Assembly (NCBI GenBank): GCA_018820275.1
Contig: JAHJOO010000038.1
Span: forward strand, 1 to 64,000
Direction of reading: 5' to 3'
Origin: Alphaproteobacteria bacterium
Lineage (GTDB): Bacteria; Pseudomonadota; Alphaproteobacteria; Caulobacterales; Caulobacteraceae
DNA length: 64,000 bases
The notes below the pieces were generated by a model, which saw only the letters and a list, made by a program, of their open reading frames with translations, searched no databases and was not told the origin of the DNA. How positions within the stretch are numbered: position 1 is the first letter of the stretch; each line of letters begins with the position of its first letter. Positions 33,440 through 41,457 of the stretch are shown here, one piece after another. The position numbers and the translations under genes were made by a program.

Positions 33440-33670
33440 TTAGTTGGCGCCCGAATACAGCAGGAAGCCGATGACGAACGCCAGAATGCCCAGGGCCTCG
33501 GCCAGGGCGGCGCCGACGAACAGGTTGCCGACTTGCGAAGCGGCGGCCGACGGGTTGCGCAGGGCGCCCGCCAGGAAGTTGCCGAAGATGTTGCCGACGC
33601 CGATGCCGGCGCCGATCATGCCCGTCATCGCGAGACCGGCCCCGATGGCCTTGGCGGCTTCTACTTCCAT
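33440..33670 (-). CDS. atpE: ATP synthase F0 subunit c
   Basis: A 76-residue c subunit, a two-helix hairpin that forms the proton-driven ring. Helix 1 covers about residues 8-30 ([20 protein letters not shown]), then the polar loop RNPSA, and helix 2 with the proton-binding Glu in [20 protein letters not shown] (about 52-71). There is no signature of sodium binding beyond what the Glu site shows. It lies 50 bp after atpB, and a strong hairpin follows its stop codon, fitting the need for about ten copies per complex. Confidence 0.95.
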   Translation of the reverse strand: MEVEAAKAIGAGLAMTGMIGAGIGVGNIFGNFLAGALRNPSAAASQVGNLFVGAALAEALGILAFVIGFLLYSGAN

Positions 33671-33720
33671 GTTTCTCTAGTCCTAGTTGGTTGGGTTGGA
33701 AGGGATGGCTGGCCCGACCC

Positions 33721-34494
33721 TTAGTGGGCGTGGTCCAGGTTGACCACATCGTTGAGGTAGATGCAGGTCAGAACGGCGAAGACGAAGGCCTGAAGGAAGG
33801 CCACGAGGAACTCCAGGGCGGTCAGGCCGATGGTCATGCCCATGGCGAGGGGCGCGATCAGCAGGCCGAGCCAGCCCGCGGCCCCGATGGCGGCGGTGGC
33901 GACGAACCCGGCGAACACCTTGAGGGCCACGTGTCCGCCCAGCATGTTGCCGAACAGACGGAGCGTCAGGGTGAGGGGTCGCAGCAGGAACGAGAAGAAC
34001 TCGATCAGGCCGACGATCGGACGCATCACCAGCGGCGCGCCCGTCGGCCAGAACAGTTTGAAGAAGCCCAGGCCGTTCTTCATGAAGCCGATGATGACGA
34101 CGACGGCAAAGGCGATGACGCCGAACGTCGCGGTGATGGCGAGCTGGGAGGTCACCGTGAAGCTGAGGAACATGCCGAGCATGTTCATCGCCAGAATGAA
34201 GGTGAAGATGGCGAACACGAACGGGAAGTATTTCTTGCCGTCGTGACCGATGATGGAGTCGGTCATGCCGTCGATCATGCCGAACAGGGTCTCACCCGCG
34301 GCCTGGAACCGGCCGGGCACCACCTTCGCCCCGGAGGTCACCGCCTGCAGGAACAGGACGACGGCGAAGAAGGCGATCGTCATCGCCACGTGCGAATTGG
34401 TGATCGCGAAATCGACGTAGCCGACGACCGGAAGGGTCGCGTCGGGAAGGTCGACGTACTTCTGGATCTGAAACTGATGCAGCGGATCGGCCAT
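33721..34494 (-). CDS. atpB: ATP synthase F0 subunit a
   Basis: A 257-residue a subunit, the stator part with the two proton half-channels. About five or six membrane helices are visible. The essential Arg of the a subunit is in LTLTLRLFGNMLGGHVAL (about residues 175-192; the Arg precedes LFGNM), and the C-terminal helix pair is QAFVFAVLTCIYLNDVV. The N-terminus MADPLHQFQIQKYV matches alphaproteobacterial homologs. It is the second gene of the operon, 7 bp after atpI. Confidence 0.95.
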   Translation of the reverse strand: MADPLHQFQIQKYVDLPDATLPVVGYVDFAITNSHVAMTIAFFAVVLFLQAVTSGAKVVPGRFQAAGETLFGMIDGMTDSIIGHDGKKYFPFVFAIFTFILAMNMLGMFLSFTVTSQLAITATFGVIAFAVVVIIGFMKNGLGFFKLFWPTGAPLVMRPIVGLIEFFSFLLRPLTLTLRLFGNMLGGHVALKVFAGFVATAAIGAAGWLGLLIAPLAMGMTIGLTALEFLVAFLQAFVFAVLTCIYLNDVVNLDHAH

Positions 34495-34501
34495 CGGTCG
34501 A

Positions 34502-34858
34502 TCAGACTCCTTCGTCGTCGAAGGGGATCGCCTGCGGCGTTTCCCCGGATGCTTTGGCCTCGGCCATGATGCGTTGCGAAGTCCGCCACGCCATCCAGAC
34601 AGAGACGGCGAAGCCCGCGAGGACTCCCCCTATCGTTCCCCACGGCTCCGTTCCGGCGAACCGGTCCAGAAGCAGTCCCAGCGCCAGGCCGACGAAGACC
34701 CCGCCGAGAAGATCGGCAAGGATCCGCCACGCCTGCCCGGCCGCCTTCTGCCCCGCCAGCTCGTGGGACAGCGGCGGCGCCGTCCGCGCCTCCAGATCGG
34801 ATGCGCTTCGGGTGAGACGAGCGATCGCCTCTTCGCGCGATTCCGGGGGCAGGGACAT
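34502..34858 (-). CDS. atpI: ATP synthase assembly protein AtpI/AtpZ-like
   Basis: A 118-residue protein with two predicted helices: about residues 47-66 (ADLLGGVFVGLALGLLLDRF) and 73-92 (WGTIGGVLAGFAVSVWMAWR). The GxxGxxLGxxLD-type segment is characteristic of the AtpI/AtpZ family, which helps in c-ring assembly and possibly Mg or Ca handling. It is the first gene of the F0 operon. The N-terminal 30 residues are charged and probably cytoplasmic. A promoter-like sequence lies 57-83 bp upstream. Confidence 0.87.
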   Translation of the reverse strand: MSLPPESREEAIARLTRSASDLEARTAPPLSHELAGQKAAGQAWRILADLLGGVFVGLALGLLLDRFAGTEPWGTIGGVLAGFAVSVWMAWRTSQRIMAEAKASGETPQAIPFDDEGV

Positions 34859-34914
34859 GGGTGGCCTCAGCGCTTCGACACGAATGCCGAAGGGGGTCTG
34901 AATTCGGCGCGGAA

Positions 34915-34941
34915 CCTATAGGCGGGACCCCGGAAGGTCAA
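34915..34941 (-). promoter_or_regulatory. Probable promoter of the F0 ATP synthase operon
   Basis: On the minus strand TTGACC (34936-34941) and TATAGG (34915-34920) are separated by 15 bp, and the extended GCCTATAGGTTC fits the Caulobacter-type housekeeping -10 region loosely. It lies 57 bp upstream of the atpI start in the gap before recN. The spacing is short for sigma-70, so the assignment is tentative. Confidence 0.5.
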
Positions 34942-34999
34942 GGCGCGGGGCCAGATCGTCAGGCGATTGTTTTTCCTGAACTATTACAAGGTGCGGCGT

Positions 35000-36700
35000 T
35001 CAGGCGCGAAGGGCTCGGGCGGCGGCGCGGGCCTCGTCGGTCACGACGGCCCCGGACAGCATGCGGGCGATCTCCTCGTCCCTCTGGGCGGCGTCCAGCA
35101 CGGCGATGGAGGTGCGCACCTGACCGGCCGCTTCGGCCTTGCCGACCTTCCAGTGCGCCTCGCCCATGGCCGCGACCTGGGGGCTGTGGGTGACGACGAC
35201 GACCTGGGAGCCCCCGGCGAGCCGGCGCAGACGACGGCCCACGGCCTCGGCCACGGCCCCGCCGACGCCCTGGTCGACCTCGTCGAAGATCATGACCGGC
35301 TGGTCGCCGCCGGCGCGGGCGGCCAGCGCCGCCTTCATGGCGAGGGCGAAGCGCGCCAGCTCCCCGCCCGAGGCGACCGAATCGAGCGGGCCGAACGACT
35401 GGCCGGCGTTGGTGGCCACCTCGAATCGCACGGTCTCGCGCCCCTGCGGCCCGCGGCGGTCGTCGGCGACGGGGTCCAGCACGACGCGGAACTGCGCCCG
35501 CTCCAGCTTGAGGGGGCCCAGCTCGGAAGCGACCGCGGTCTCAAGCCGCCGGGCCGCGCCGTCGCGGGCGGCGGACAGGGCGGCGGCGGCGGCGTCGTAC
35601 GCCTCGCGCGCGGCGGAGGCGGCGCGACGGCCCTGGGTCAGGGCGTCGGCGTCGCCCTCCAGAAGGGCCAGTTTCTCGCGGAACTCGACGCGCAGCGCGG
35701 GCAGCTGGTCCACCGTCGCGCGCAGCCGACGCGCGGCGGCGCGCAGGGCGAACAGGCGCTCCTCGGCCTTGTCCAGGCGGCCGGGTTCGAAGTCGAAGGC
35801 GTCGGCGGCGGCGTCGACCTGGGCCACGGCCTCGGCGGCCTCGATCAGGGTGCGGTCGATGGCCTCGGCCGCGGCGGTGAGGCGCTGCAGGACGGGGTGC
35901 CCCTCCCCCACCCCGGCCTGACGGGCGCGGCGCCCGGCGTGATCGACGGCGCGCAGGGCCGAGGCCAGCTTCTGCGACAGCTTGTCGCCGCCCAGGGCGG
36001 CGCGGGCCTCGGACAGGTCGTCCAGAGCCTTTTCCGCAGCGCCGAGGACGGCGCGTTCGCCCGACAGGGCTTCTTCCTCGTCGGCGCGGGGGTCCAGCTG
36101 GTCCAGTTCGGCGAGGTCCCGGGCCAGCTCCTCGCGTCGCGCCTCGGCGTCGGCGGCGGCGGCCTGAAGCTCGGCCAGACGCGTCTCGGCAGCGCGAAGG
36201 GCGTCGGCGGCGGCGCGCACCGCCTCGACCTCGCGCCCCAGGCCACCGAAGCCGTCCAGCAGGCCGCGGTGGGTGCGCCAGTCCAGCAGGCCGACGGTCT
36301 CGTGCTGGCCGTGCACCTCGACCAGGGCCTGGCCGATCTCGCGCAGGGTGGTGACCCCGACGGCCTGGTCGTTGACGAAGGCGCGGCTGCGGCCGTCGGC
36401 GCCGAGGACGCGGCGCAGGATCAGGTCGTCGCCGGGCGGCACCTCGATGCCCTTGTCGTCGAGCAGGGCCGCCAGGTCGCGGGAGACAGGCGCGGCGAAG
36501 GTGGCGACGGCCGAGGCCTGACGCGCGCCCGACCGGACCAGACCGGCGTCGGCCCGCGCGCCGAGGGCCAGGCCCAGGGCGTCAAGGATGATCGACTTGC
36601 CGGCACCGGTCTCGCCGGTGAGCACAGTGAGGCCGGCGCCGACCTCGAGGTCGAGCGACTCCACCAGCACCACGTCGCGGATGGACAGGCCGGTCAGCAT
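35000..36700 (-). CDS. recN: DNA repair protein RecN
   Basis: A 566-residue SMC-like ATPase that tethers or protects DNA ends during double-strand break repair. The Walker A motif is TVLTGETGAGKSIILDALGL (about residues 29-48). The central part (about 150-340) is Ala/Arg/Glu-rich coiled coil. The C-terminal half carries the signature SVASGGELARFALAMKAAL-type motif (here DSVASGGELARFALAM), Walker B VMIFDEVDQGVGG and VVVVTHSPQVAA. Length fits the family. It lies 58 bp downstream of bamD on the same strand, so the two are probably co-transcribed. Confidence 0.96.
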   Translation of the reverse strand: MLTGLSIRDVVLVESLDLEVGAGLTVLTGETGAGKSIILDALGLALGARADAGLVRSGARQASAVATFAAPVSRDLAALLDDKGIEVPPGDDLILRRVLGADGRSRAFVNDQAVGVTTLREIGQALVEVHGQHETVGLLDWRTHRGLLDGFGGLGREVEAVRAAADALRAAETRLAELQAAAADAEARREELARDLAELDQLDPRADEEEALSGERAVLGAAEKALDDLSEARAALGGDKLSQKLASALRAVDHAGRRARQAGVGEGHPVLQRLTAAAEAIDRTLIEAAEAVAQVDAAADAFDFEPGRLDKAEERLFALRAAARRLRATVDQLPALRVEFREKLALLEGDADALTQGRRAASAAREAYDAAAAALSAARDGAARRLETAVASELGPLKLERAQFRVVLDPVADDRRGPQGRETVRFEVATNAGQSFGPLDSVASGGELARFALAMKAALAARAGGDQPVMIFDEVDQGVGGAVAEAVGRRLRRLAGGSQVVVVTHSPQVAAMGEAHWKVGKAEAAGQVRTSIAVLDAAQRDEEIARMLSGAVVTDEARAAARALRA

Positions 36701-36758
36701 GGGAAGGCGGCGACCCGATTCGTCATGGCCGCCATCATGGCACGGCCGGGGCCGGGCC

Positions 36759-37601
36759 TCAGCCCGGGATCAGACGTTGCAGCCAGTTCTCGCGCGGGCC
36801 CTCGGGCGCCACGTCCGGCCGGGCGCCGCGCTCGGTCAGCAGGGCGTAGGCTTCGGCGTACCAGGGGCTGCCCGGATAGTTGTGGCCCAGGACCGCGGCG
36901 TTGCGGTTGGCCTCGTCGACGAGACCGAGCATCAGGTTGACCTCGACCATGCGGTACAGCGCCTCGGCGACGTGCGAGGTGCGCTGGAAGTCGGGATTGT
37001 CGACCACGACGCGGTAGCGGTTCATCGCCGCCAGCGGCTGGTCGGCGCGCTGGTAGTAGCGGCCGATGTTCATTTCCTTGCCGGCCAGCTGGTCGTTGAC
37101 CATGTCGATCTTGACCAGGGCGTCGGTGGCGTAGGCCGAACCGGGGAAGCGACGCACGACCTCGCGCAGGCCCAGAAGCGCCTGCTCGGTCAGCGCCTGG
37201 TCGCGGCCCACATCGACGATCTGCTCGAAGTAGCAGACGGCGCGCATGTAGAAGGCATAGGCGGCCGACGGATTGCCGGGGAACAGCTGGATGAAGCGAT
37301 CGGCCGAGGCGATCGCGTCCATGTAGCGACCGTCTTTGTAGTTGGCGTAGATCTGCATCAGGATCGCGTGACGCGACCATTCCGAATAGGGGTGCTGGCG
37401 CTCGACCTCCTGGAAATAGTCGATGGCGTCGCGCCACCGACCGCGCTCCAGCCGGTCGTAGCCGGTGTTGTAGAGCAGCTCGACCGGCCGCTCTTCATAG
37501 GCCAGCCGCGTCCGCGGACGGTTGTTGCAGGCCGACAGGCCGAGGCCGAGGATCAGGACCGCGGTCATCACGACCGCCGCACGGGACCTGGAAACTGACA
37601 C
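36759..37601 (-). CDS. bamD: Outer membrane assembly lipoprotein BamD
   Basis: A 280-residue BamD, an essential lipoprotein of the BAM complex that folds beta-barrel proteins such as the TonB receptors of this window. The lipobox is GLGLSAC (Cys at about residue 24), followed by five TPR repeats; typical parts are ELLYNTGYDRLERGRWRDAI, YFQEVERQHPYSEWS, FPGNPSAAYAFYMRAVCYF and FPGSAYATDALVKI. The GTG at 37601 is chosen because AGAGG lies 8 nt upstream; an ATG nine codons earlier is also possible. It precedes recN. Confidence 0.94.
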   Translation of the reverse strand: MSVSRSRAAVVMTAVLILGLGLSACNNRPRTRLAYEERPVELLYNTGYDRLERGRWRDAIDYFQEVERQHPYSEWSRHAILMQIYANYKDGRYMDAIASADRFIQLFPGNPSAAYAFYMRAVCYFEQIVDVGRDQALTEQALLGLREVVRRFPGSAYATDALVKIDMVNDQLAGKEMNIGRYYQRADQPLAAMNRYRVVVDNPDFQRTSHVAEALYRMVEVNLMLGLVDEANRNAAVLGHNYPGSPWYAEAYALLTERGARPDVAPEGPRENWLQRLIPG

Positions 37602-37793
37602 GAAGCGACCTCTCGACGATCTGACCACGCCCGCCGCGCGGCGAACGAAGCGGCGGTTCTACACCACACGCCCCGACGCGCCAATCGGATGACGGGCGAC
37701 GGCTTGATGCGCCCGGCCGCCGCTGTCAAAGAGGCGCGCCGGGCCCCCTGCCGTCTTCTTGGCGGGGTGATCGCGGCGAAAGGATGACGCCTC

Positions 37794-38729
37794 ATGAAGC
37801 TGCTCTCCGGCAATGCGAACCGGTCGCTGTCCCAGGCCATCGCGGCCCATCTGGACGCGCCGCTGACCAAGGCCCAGGTCAAGCGGTTCGCGGACAACGA
37901 GGTGTTCGCCATGATCGAGGAGAACGTCCGCGGCGAGGACGTCTTCATCCTGCAGTCCACCAGCTATCCGGCCAACGACAACCTGATGGAGCTGCTGATC
38001 CTGACCGACGCCCTGGTCCGGGCTTCGGCCCGCCGGATCACGGCGGTCGTGCCCTATTTCGGCTATGCCCGGCAGGACCGGAAGACGGACGGCCGGACGC
38101 CGATCTCGGCCAAGCTGGTCGCCAACCTGATCACCCGCGCCGGTGCCGACCGGGTGCTGACGATGGATCTGCACGCGGGCCAGATCCAGGGCTTCTTCGA
38201 CATTCCGACCGACAACCTGGTCGCCACGCCGGTGCTGGCCCAGGACATCCGGGAGACCTACGGGCGCGACGACAGCCTGATGATCGTCTCGCCGGACGTG
38301 GGCGGCGTGGTGCGGGCCCGGTCGCTGGCCAGCCGCCTGAACGCCGATCTGGCCATCGTCGACAAGCGACGCCCGCGCGCGGGCGAGAGCGAGGTCATGA
38401 ATATCATCGGCGACGTCGAGGGCCGTCGCTGCGTCCTGTTCGACGACATCGTGGATTCCGGCGGCACGCTGGTGAACGCGGCCCGGGCGCTGATCGAGCA
38501 CGGCGCGACCGAGGTGTCAGCCTATATCAGCCACGGCGTGCTCTCGGGCCCGGCGGTGCAGCGCATCACCGACGGCCCGCTGAAGGAACTGGTCATCACC
38601 GACTCCATCGAACAGCCCCGCGAGGTCGAGACCTGCGCCAAGATTCGCCGCGTCTCAGTCGCTCCCCTGATCGGCGAAGCGATCCGGCGAATCGCCAATG
38701 AGGAGTCCGTGTCCAAACTCTTCGATTAA
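37794..38729 (+). CDS. prs: Ribose-phosphate pyrophosphokinase
   Basis: A 311-residue class I PRPP synthetase, making PRPP from ribose 5-phosphate and ATP for nucleotides, His and Trp. The signature regions are [20 protein letters not shown] (ATP-binding flexible loop start, about residues 80-99), [20 protein letters not shown] (about 121-140), [11 protein letters not shown] and the PRPP-binding loop [15 protein letters not shown]. Length is usual (310-315). It diverges from bamD with a 192-bp gap containing no further gene that I can see; AAAGG is placed 8 nt before the ATG. Confidence 0.96.
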   Translation: MKLLSGNANRSLSQAIAAHLDAPLTKAQVKRFADNEVFAMIEENVRGEDVFILQSTSYPANDNLMELLILTDALVRASARRITAVVPYFGYARQDRKTDGRTPISAKLVANLITRAGADRVLTMDLHAGQIQGFFDIPTDNLVATPVLAQDIRETYGRDDSLMIVSPDVGGVVRARSLASRLNADLAIVDKRRPRAGESEVMNIIGDVEGRRCVLFDDIVDSGGTLVNAARALIEHGATEVSAYISHGVLSGPAVQRITDGPLKELVITDSIEQPREVETCAKIRRVSVAPLIGEAIRRIANEESVSKLFD

Positions 38730-38770
38730 CTGTCGGAAAACGCTTCCTGGCGCGCTATAAGCACGCCGAC

Positions 38771-38792
38771 GCGCCGCGGCGAGACGCGGCGC
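38771..38792. repeat. Perfect 8-bp palindrome between prs and the lipoprotein gene
   Basis: GCGCCGCG (38771-38778) pairs with CGCGGCGC (38785-38792) around GCGAGA. No T-run follows. It lies downstream of a promoter-like GCTATAAGC (38753-38761), so if that promoter is real the hairpin is in the 5' leader of the lipoprotein mRNA rather than a terminator of prs. Confidence 0.5.
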
Positions 38793-38821
38793 GGAATCCG
38801 CATCCCTGGGGAGTTTCGTCG

Positions 38822-39907
38822 ATGGCCTGGGCTATCTTGCGCCGCAACCTGTCGCTGGCGGCCGTCGCCGCGGCCGCCGTCCTCGCCGCCTGTGCGCAGC
38901 CCGAACCCGAGGCACCCCCGCCGCCGCCCGCCCCGCCACCGCCGCCGCCGCCCGCCTTGGCCCTGAACAGCGGCATCGCCGAGGCCGCGTCGGTGTACGT
39001 CACCTTCATCCGCGAGGTCGGCACCATCGAGCGGGCCTTCAACAGCCCCGAGGCGATCCAGGCCGCGATCCGCAAGGGCGCGGCCTATGAGCCGGTCCAG
39101 CTCTCGCGCGGCATGATCGCCTATGGTGCCATCCTGGCGCTGCAGTCGCCGGAGTTCGTCGCGGGCGTGCGCCAGTACGCCGCCGACCCGGCCCAGCGCG
39201 AGGAAGTCATCAACGCCATCCTCCGGGATCCGGCCTACGCCGCCACCCTGCCGGGCGCGGACCACGCCGCCGGCCTGATCGTGGCCACCCTGGGCGCGGA
39301 CATCGCGGCCCTGGCGTCGATCGGCGATGCCATCAAGGAAGACGCCTACACCATCCAGGGGCGCAGCGACCCCCGCCGGCGCTGGGCCACGACGCCCGTT
39401 CCGGACCGCCCCGCGCGGCTGGAGGCGGCCAAGACCCTGTCGACAACGCGCCTCGTGCCCGTGCCCGCCGAGAGCGAGCGCCTGCACGGCGCGGCGCATG
39501 CCGGGTCCGGCCTGAACCTGACCGCCGCCCGTCAGGGCCCGCCGTATACGCCCGCCGTGGTGCACAGCCTCGCCATCGCCGCGCTCGCCGCCCTCGGCGC
39601 GGGCGGCGAGGAGCAGCGCGCCTACACCGAGGCGCTGATCGTCGAATCGAACAGCGAGTTCTGCTTCAACATGTCGAAGCTGAACCTCTTCCAGTGTCTG
39701 GCGGCGTCGCGGCCCCACTACGAGGACATGTTCTGCGTCGGCCAGCACATCGTGTCCGACATCGCCCAGTGCACCGCCGCCAACACCGGGCCGCTGAACC
39801 CGCAGATCGCGCCCGCCGCCACGCTTGCGGACGCGCCGCCCGCCCAGTCCACCGCCGCGGGCGCGGTCGCCGCCGCCGATCAGGCCCAGAACGCGGGCCG
39901 GCAGTAG
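38822..39907 (+). CDS. Proline-rich exported lipoprotein, function unknown
   Basis: A 361-residue lipoprotein. The signal peptide ends in the lipobox VLAAC (Cys near residue 24), followed by a linker with runs of 5 and 7 prolines (about 33-48). A helical domain then follows (about 50-300) with no recognised family; it contains paired cysteines in NSEFCFNMSKLNLFQCLA and DMFCVGQHIVSDIAQCTA (about 280-325), which may form disulfides in the periplasm. The C-terminus is Ala-rich. It reads from its own promoter-like region after prs. Likely a Caulobacterales-specific envelope protein, by inference. Confidence 0.75.
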   Translation: MAWAILRRNLSLAAVAAAAVLAACAQPEPEAPPPPPAPPPPPPPALALNSGIAEAASVYVTFIREVGTIERAFNSPEAIQAAIRKGAAYEPVQLSRGMIAYGAILALQSPEFVAGVRQYAADPAQREEVINAILRDPAYAATLPGADHAAGLIVATLGADIAALASIGDAIKEDAYTIQGRSDPRRRWATTPVPDRPARLEAAKTLSTTRLVPVPAESERLHGAAHAGSGLNLTAARQGPPYTPAVVHSLAIAALAALGAGGEEQRAYTEALIVESNSEFCFNMSKLNLFQCLAASRPHYEDMFCVGQHIVSDIAQCTAANTGPLNPQIAPAATLADAPPAQSTAAGAVAAADQAQNAGRQ

Positions 39908-40102
39908 GGTCGCCGCCGGCTGCGGACGCCTGATCGTCGCCGCAGGGATCGCGCCGCGAGCCCTCCCGGCGGATCGGGCTCAACGGGCCGGTTGCGCCGG
40001 GCCACGGGTGCGTGTATTAGCCCGCGCTCTTGAATTCGAGGGATCATTCCCCGCCGCGCGGGCCGGACAGTCCGCGCGGTGTTCGTCATTGAGGCAGGCC
40101 AG

Positions 40103-40774
40103 ATGGCTGAGATCATCCTGAACGTGGACGTTCGTGAAAACACCGGCACCGGCGGCGCCCGCGCGGCCCGTCGCACCGGCGCGGTTCCCGGCGTCCTGTA
40201 CGGCGGCGGCAAGGCGCCGGTCGCCATCTCGGTCAACGAGAAGGACTTCCGCAAGAACCTGTACACCGGCAAGCTGCTGGGCCACCTGGTCACGCTGAAG
40301 TACGGCGAGGAAACCCAGCCGGTCATCGCCAAGGACGTGCAGTTCGACCCGGTGTCGGACCGTCCGCTGCACTTCGACCTGATGCGGGTCGACGAGAAGC
40401 AGACGATCAAGATCGAAGTGCCCGTGCACTTCATCAACGAAGACCAGTGCAAGGCCTTCCGTCAGGGCGGCTCTCTGGAGATCGTCCGCCACTCGGTCGA
40501 GATCCTGGTCCGCGCCGACCACATCCCGGAAGACCTGGTCGTCGATCTGGCCAACCACAAGCTGGGCGACACCATCCGCTGGTCGGACGTCAAGGTGCCG
40601 TCGGACGTGGAAGCCACCATCACCGACCGTGATTTCGTGATCGCCTCGATCAAGACCTCTTCGGCCGCCAAGGCCGCCGACGAGATCGAGGAGGCCATCG
40701 CCGAGGAGCAGGCCGAGGCCGCCGCCGAGGTTCCGGCCTCGGAGCAGGCCGACGGAGACGCTTCGGAAGGCTGA
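40103..40774 (+). CDS. rplY: 50S ribosomal protein L25/general stress protein Ctc
   Basis: A 223-residue L25 of the long TL5/CTC type that binds 5S rRNA. The N-terminal L25 domain covers about residues 5-92 (NVDVRENTGTGGARAARRTG, VPGVLYGGG) and the C-terminal CTC domain about 100-190 (HFINEDQCKAFRQGGSLEIV). The tail is Glu/Ala-rich (AIAEEQAEAAAEVPASEQ). The ATG at 40103 is chosen because family homology starts at MAEIILNV and AGGCAGG lies just upstream. It is followed by a terminator and pth; rplY-pth order is common in alphaproteobacteria. Confidence 0.95.
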   Translation: MAEIILNVDVRENTGTGGARAARRTGAVPGVLYGGGKAPVAISVNEKDFRKNLYTGKLLGHLVTLKYGEETQPVIAKDVQFDPVSDRPLHFDLMRVDEKQTIKIEVPVHFINEDQCKAFRQGGSLEIVRHSVEILVRADHIPEDLVVDLANHKLGDTIRWSDVKVPSDVEATITDRDFVIASIKTSSAAKAADEIEEAIAEEQAEAAAEVPASEQADGDASEG

Positions 40775-40798
40775 TCCGGCCCCCGATCTGGTATCAAG

Positions 40799-40831
40799 AC
40801 GGCCCTGTCGGCGACGACGGGGCCGTTTTTC
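40799..40831 (+). terminator. Rho-independent terminator between rplY and pth
   Basis: ACGGCCC (40799-40805) pairs with GGGCCGT (40820-40826), with an inner TCG/CGA pair around the loop GCGA, and a run of five T ends at 40830. It lies 24 nt after the rplY stop and 17 nt before pth, so it may attenuate rather than block read-through into pth. Confidence 0.85.
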
Positions 40832-40847
40832 TTTGCGGACGTGACGC

Positions 40848-41453
40848 ATGCTGATCCTCGCCGGCCTGGGCAATCCGGGCGCCAAGTACGAAGGCAACCG
40901 CCACAACATCGGCTTCATGGCCGCCGACGCGATCGCGCGTCGCTGGCGGTTCGGGGCCGAGCGGGCGAAATTCCAGTCGGTGATCGCCGAGGGCGAGGTC
41001 GAGGGGACGAAGATCCTGCTGATGAAGCCGCAGACCTTCATGAACGAGAGCGGGCGGGCGGTCGGCGAGGCGGCGCGCTTCTACAAGGTGCCGCCGGCGG
41101 ACGTGGTGGTGTTCCACGACGAGATCGACCTGGCCCCCGGCCGCTTCCGCATGAAGACCGGCGGCGGGGCGGCGGGACAGAACGGCATCCGCTCGATGAT
41201 CAGCCAGCTGGGCCCGGACTTCCGCCGGGCGCGGATGGGCGTGGGGCACCCGGGGCGGCCGGAGCTGGTGCACGGCCACGTGCTGAGCGATTTCCACAAG
41301 GCGGAGAAGCCGTGGCTGGAGGCCTTGCTGAACGCCTGCGCCGACGCCCTGCCCTTCCTCGTGGCCGGCAACGACGAGCGCTATCAGGCCGAGGTGCTGC
41401 GGCTGGCCCCCGCGCCGAAATTCAGCCCGCGGCAGGCTGCCCAAGGGGAGTGA
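40848..41453 (+). CDS. pth: Peptidyl-tRNA hydrolase
   Basis: A 201-residue Pth that frees tRNA from stalled peptidyl-tRNA. Catalytic residues are visible: the His in NRHNIGFMAADA (about residue 20), the Asn in MNESG, the Asp in VVVFHDEIDLAPGRFR (about 93) and the Asn in GQNGIRSMI (about 113). The C-terminal HVLSDFHKAEKPWLEAL segment is typical, and length is normal. It follows the rplY terminator and is convergent with the DUF4139 pair, separated by only 4 bp. Confidence 0.96.
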   Translation: MLILAGLGNPGAKYEGNRHNIGFMAADAIARRWRFGAERAKFQSVIAEGEVEGTKILLMKPQTFMNESGRAVGEAARFYKVPPADVVVFHDEIDLAPGRFRMKTGGGAAGQNGIRSMISQLGPDFRRARMGVGHPGRPELVHGHVLSDFHKAEKPWLEALLNACADALPFLVAGNDERYQAEVLRLAPAPKFSPRQAAQGE

Positions 41454-41457
41454 CCCC

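Noticed and set aside
37602..37793. A small gene or RNA in the bamD-prs gap.
   Set aside because: I saw no open frame with a ribosome binding site, no tRNA-like cloverleaf and no family match; it is probably only promoter DNA.
39908..40102. A tRNA or small RNA gene before rplY.
   Set aside because: There is a GC-rich inverted repeat near 40053 (CCGCGCGGGCC), but no cloverleaf or anticodon arm; it is most likely the rplY leader and promoter.
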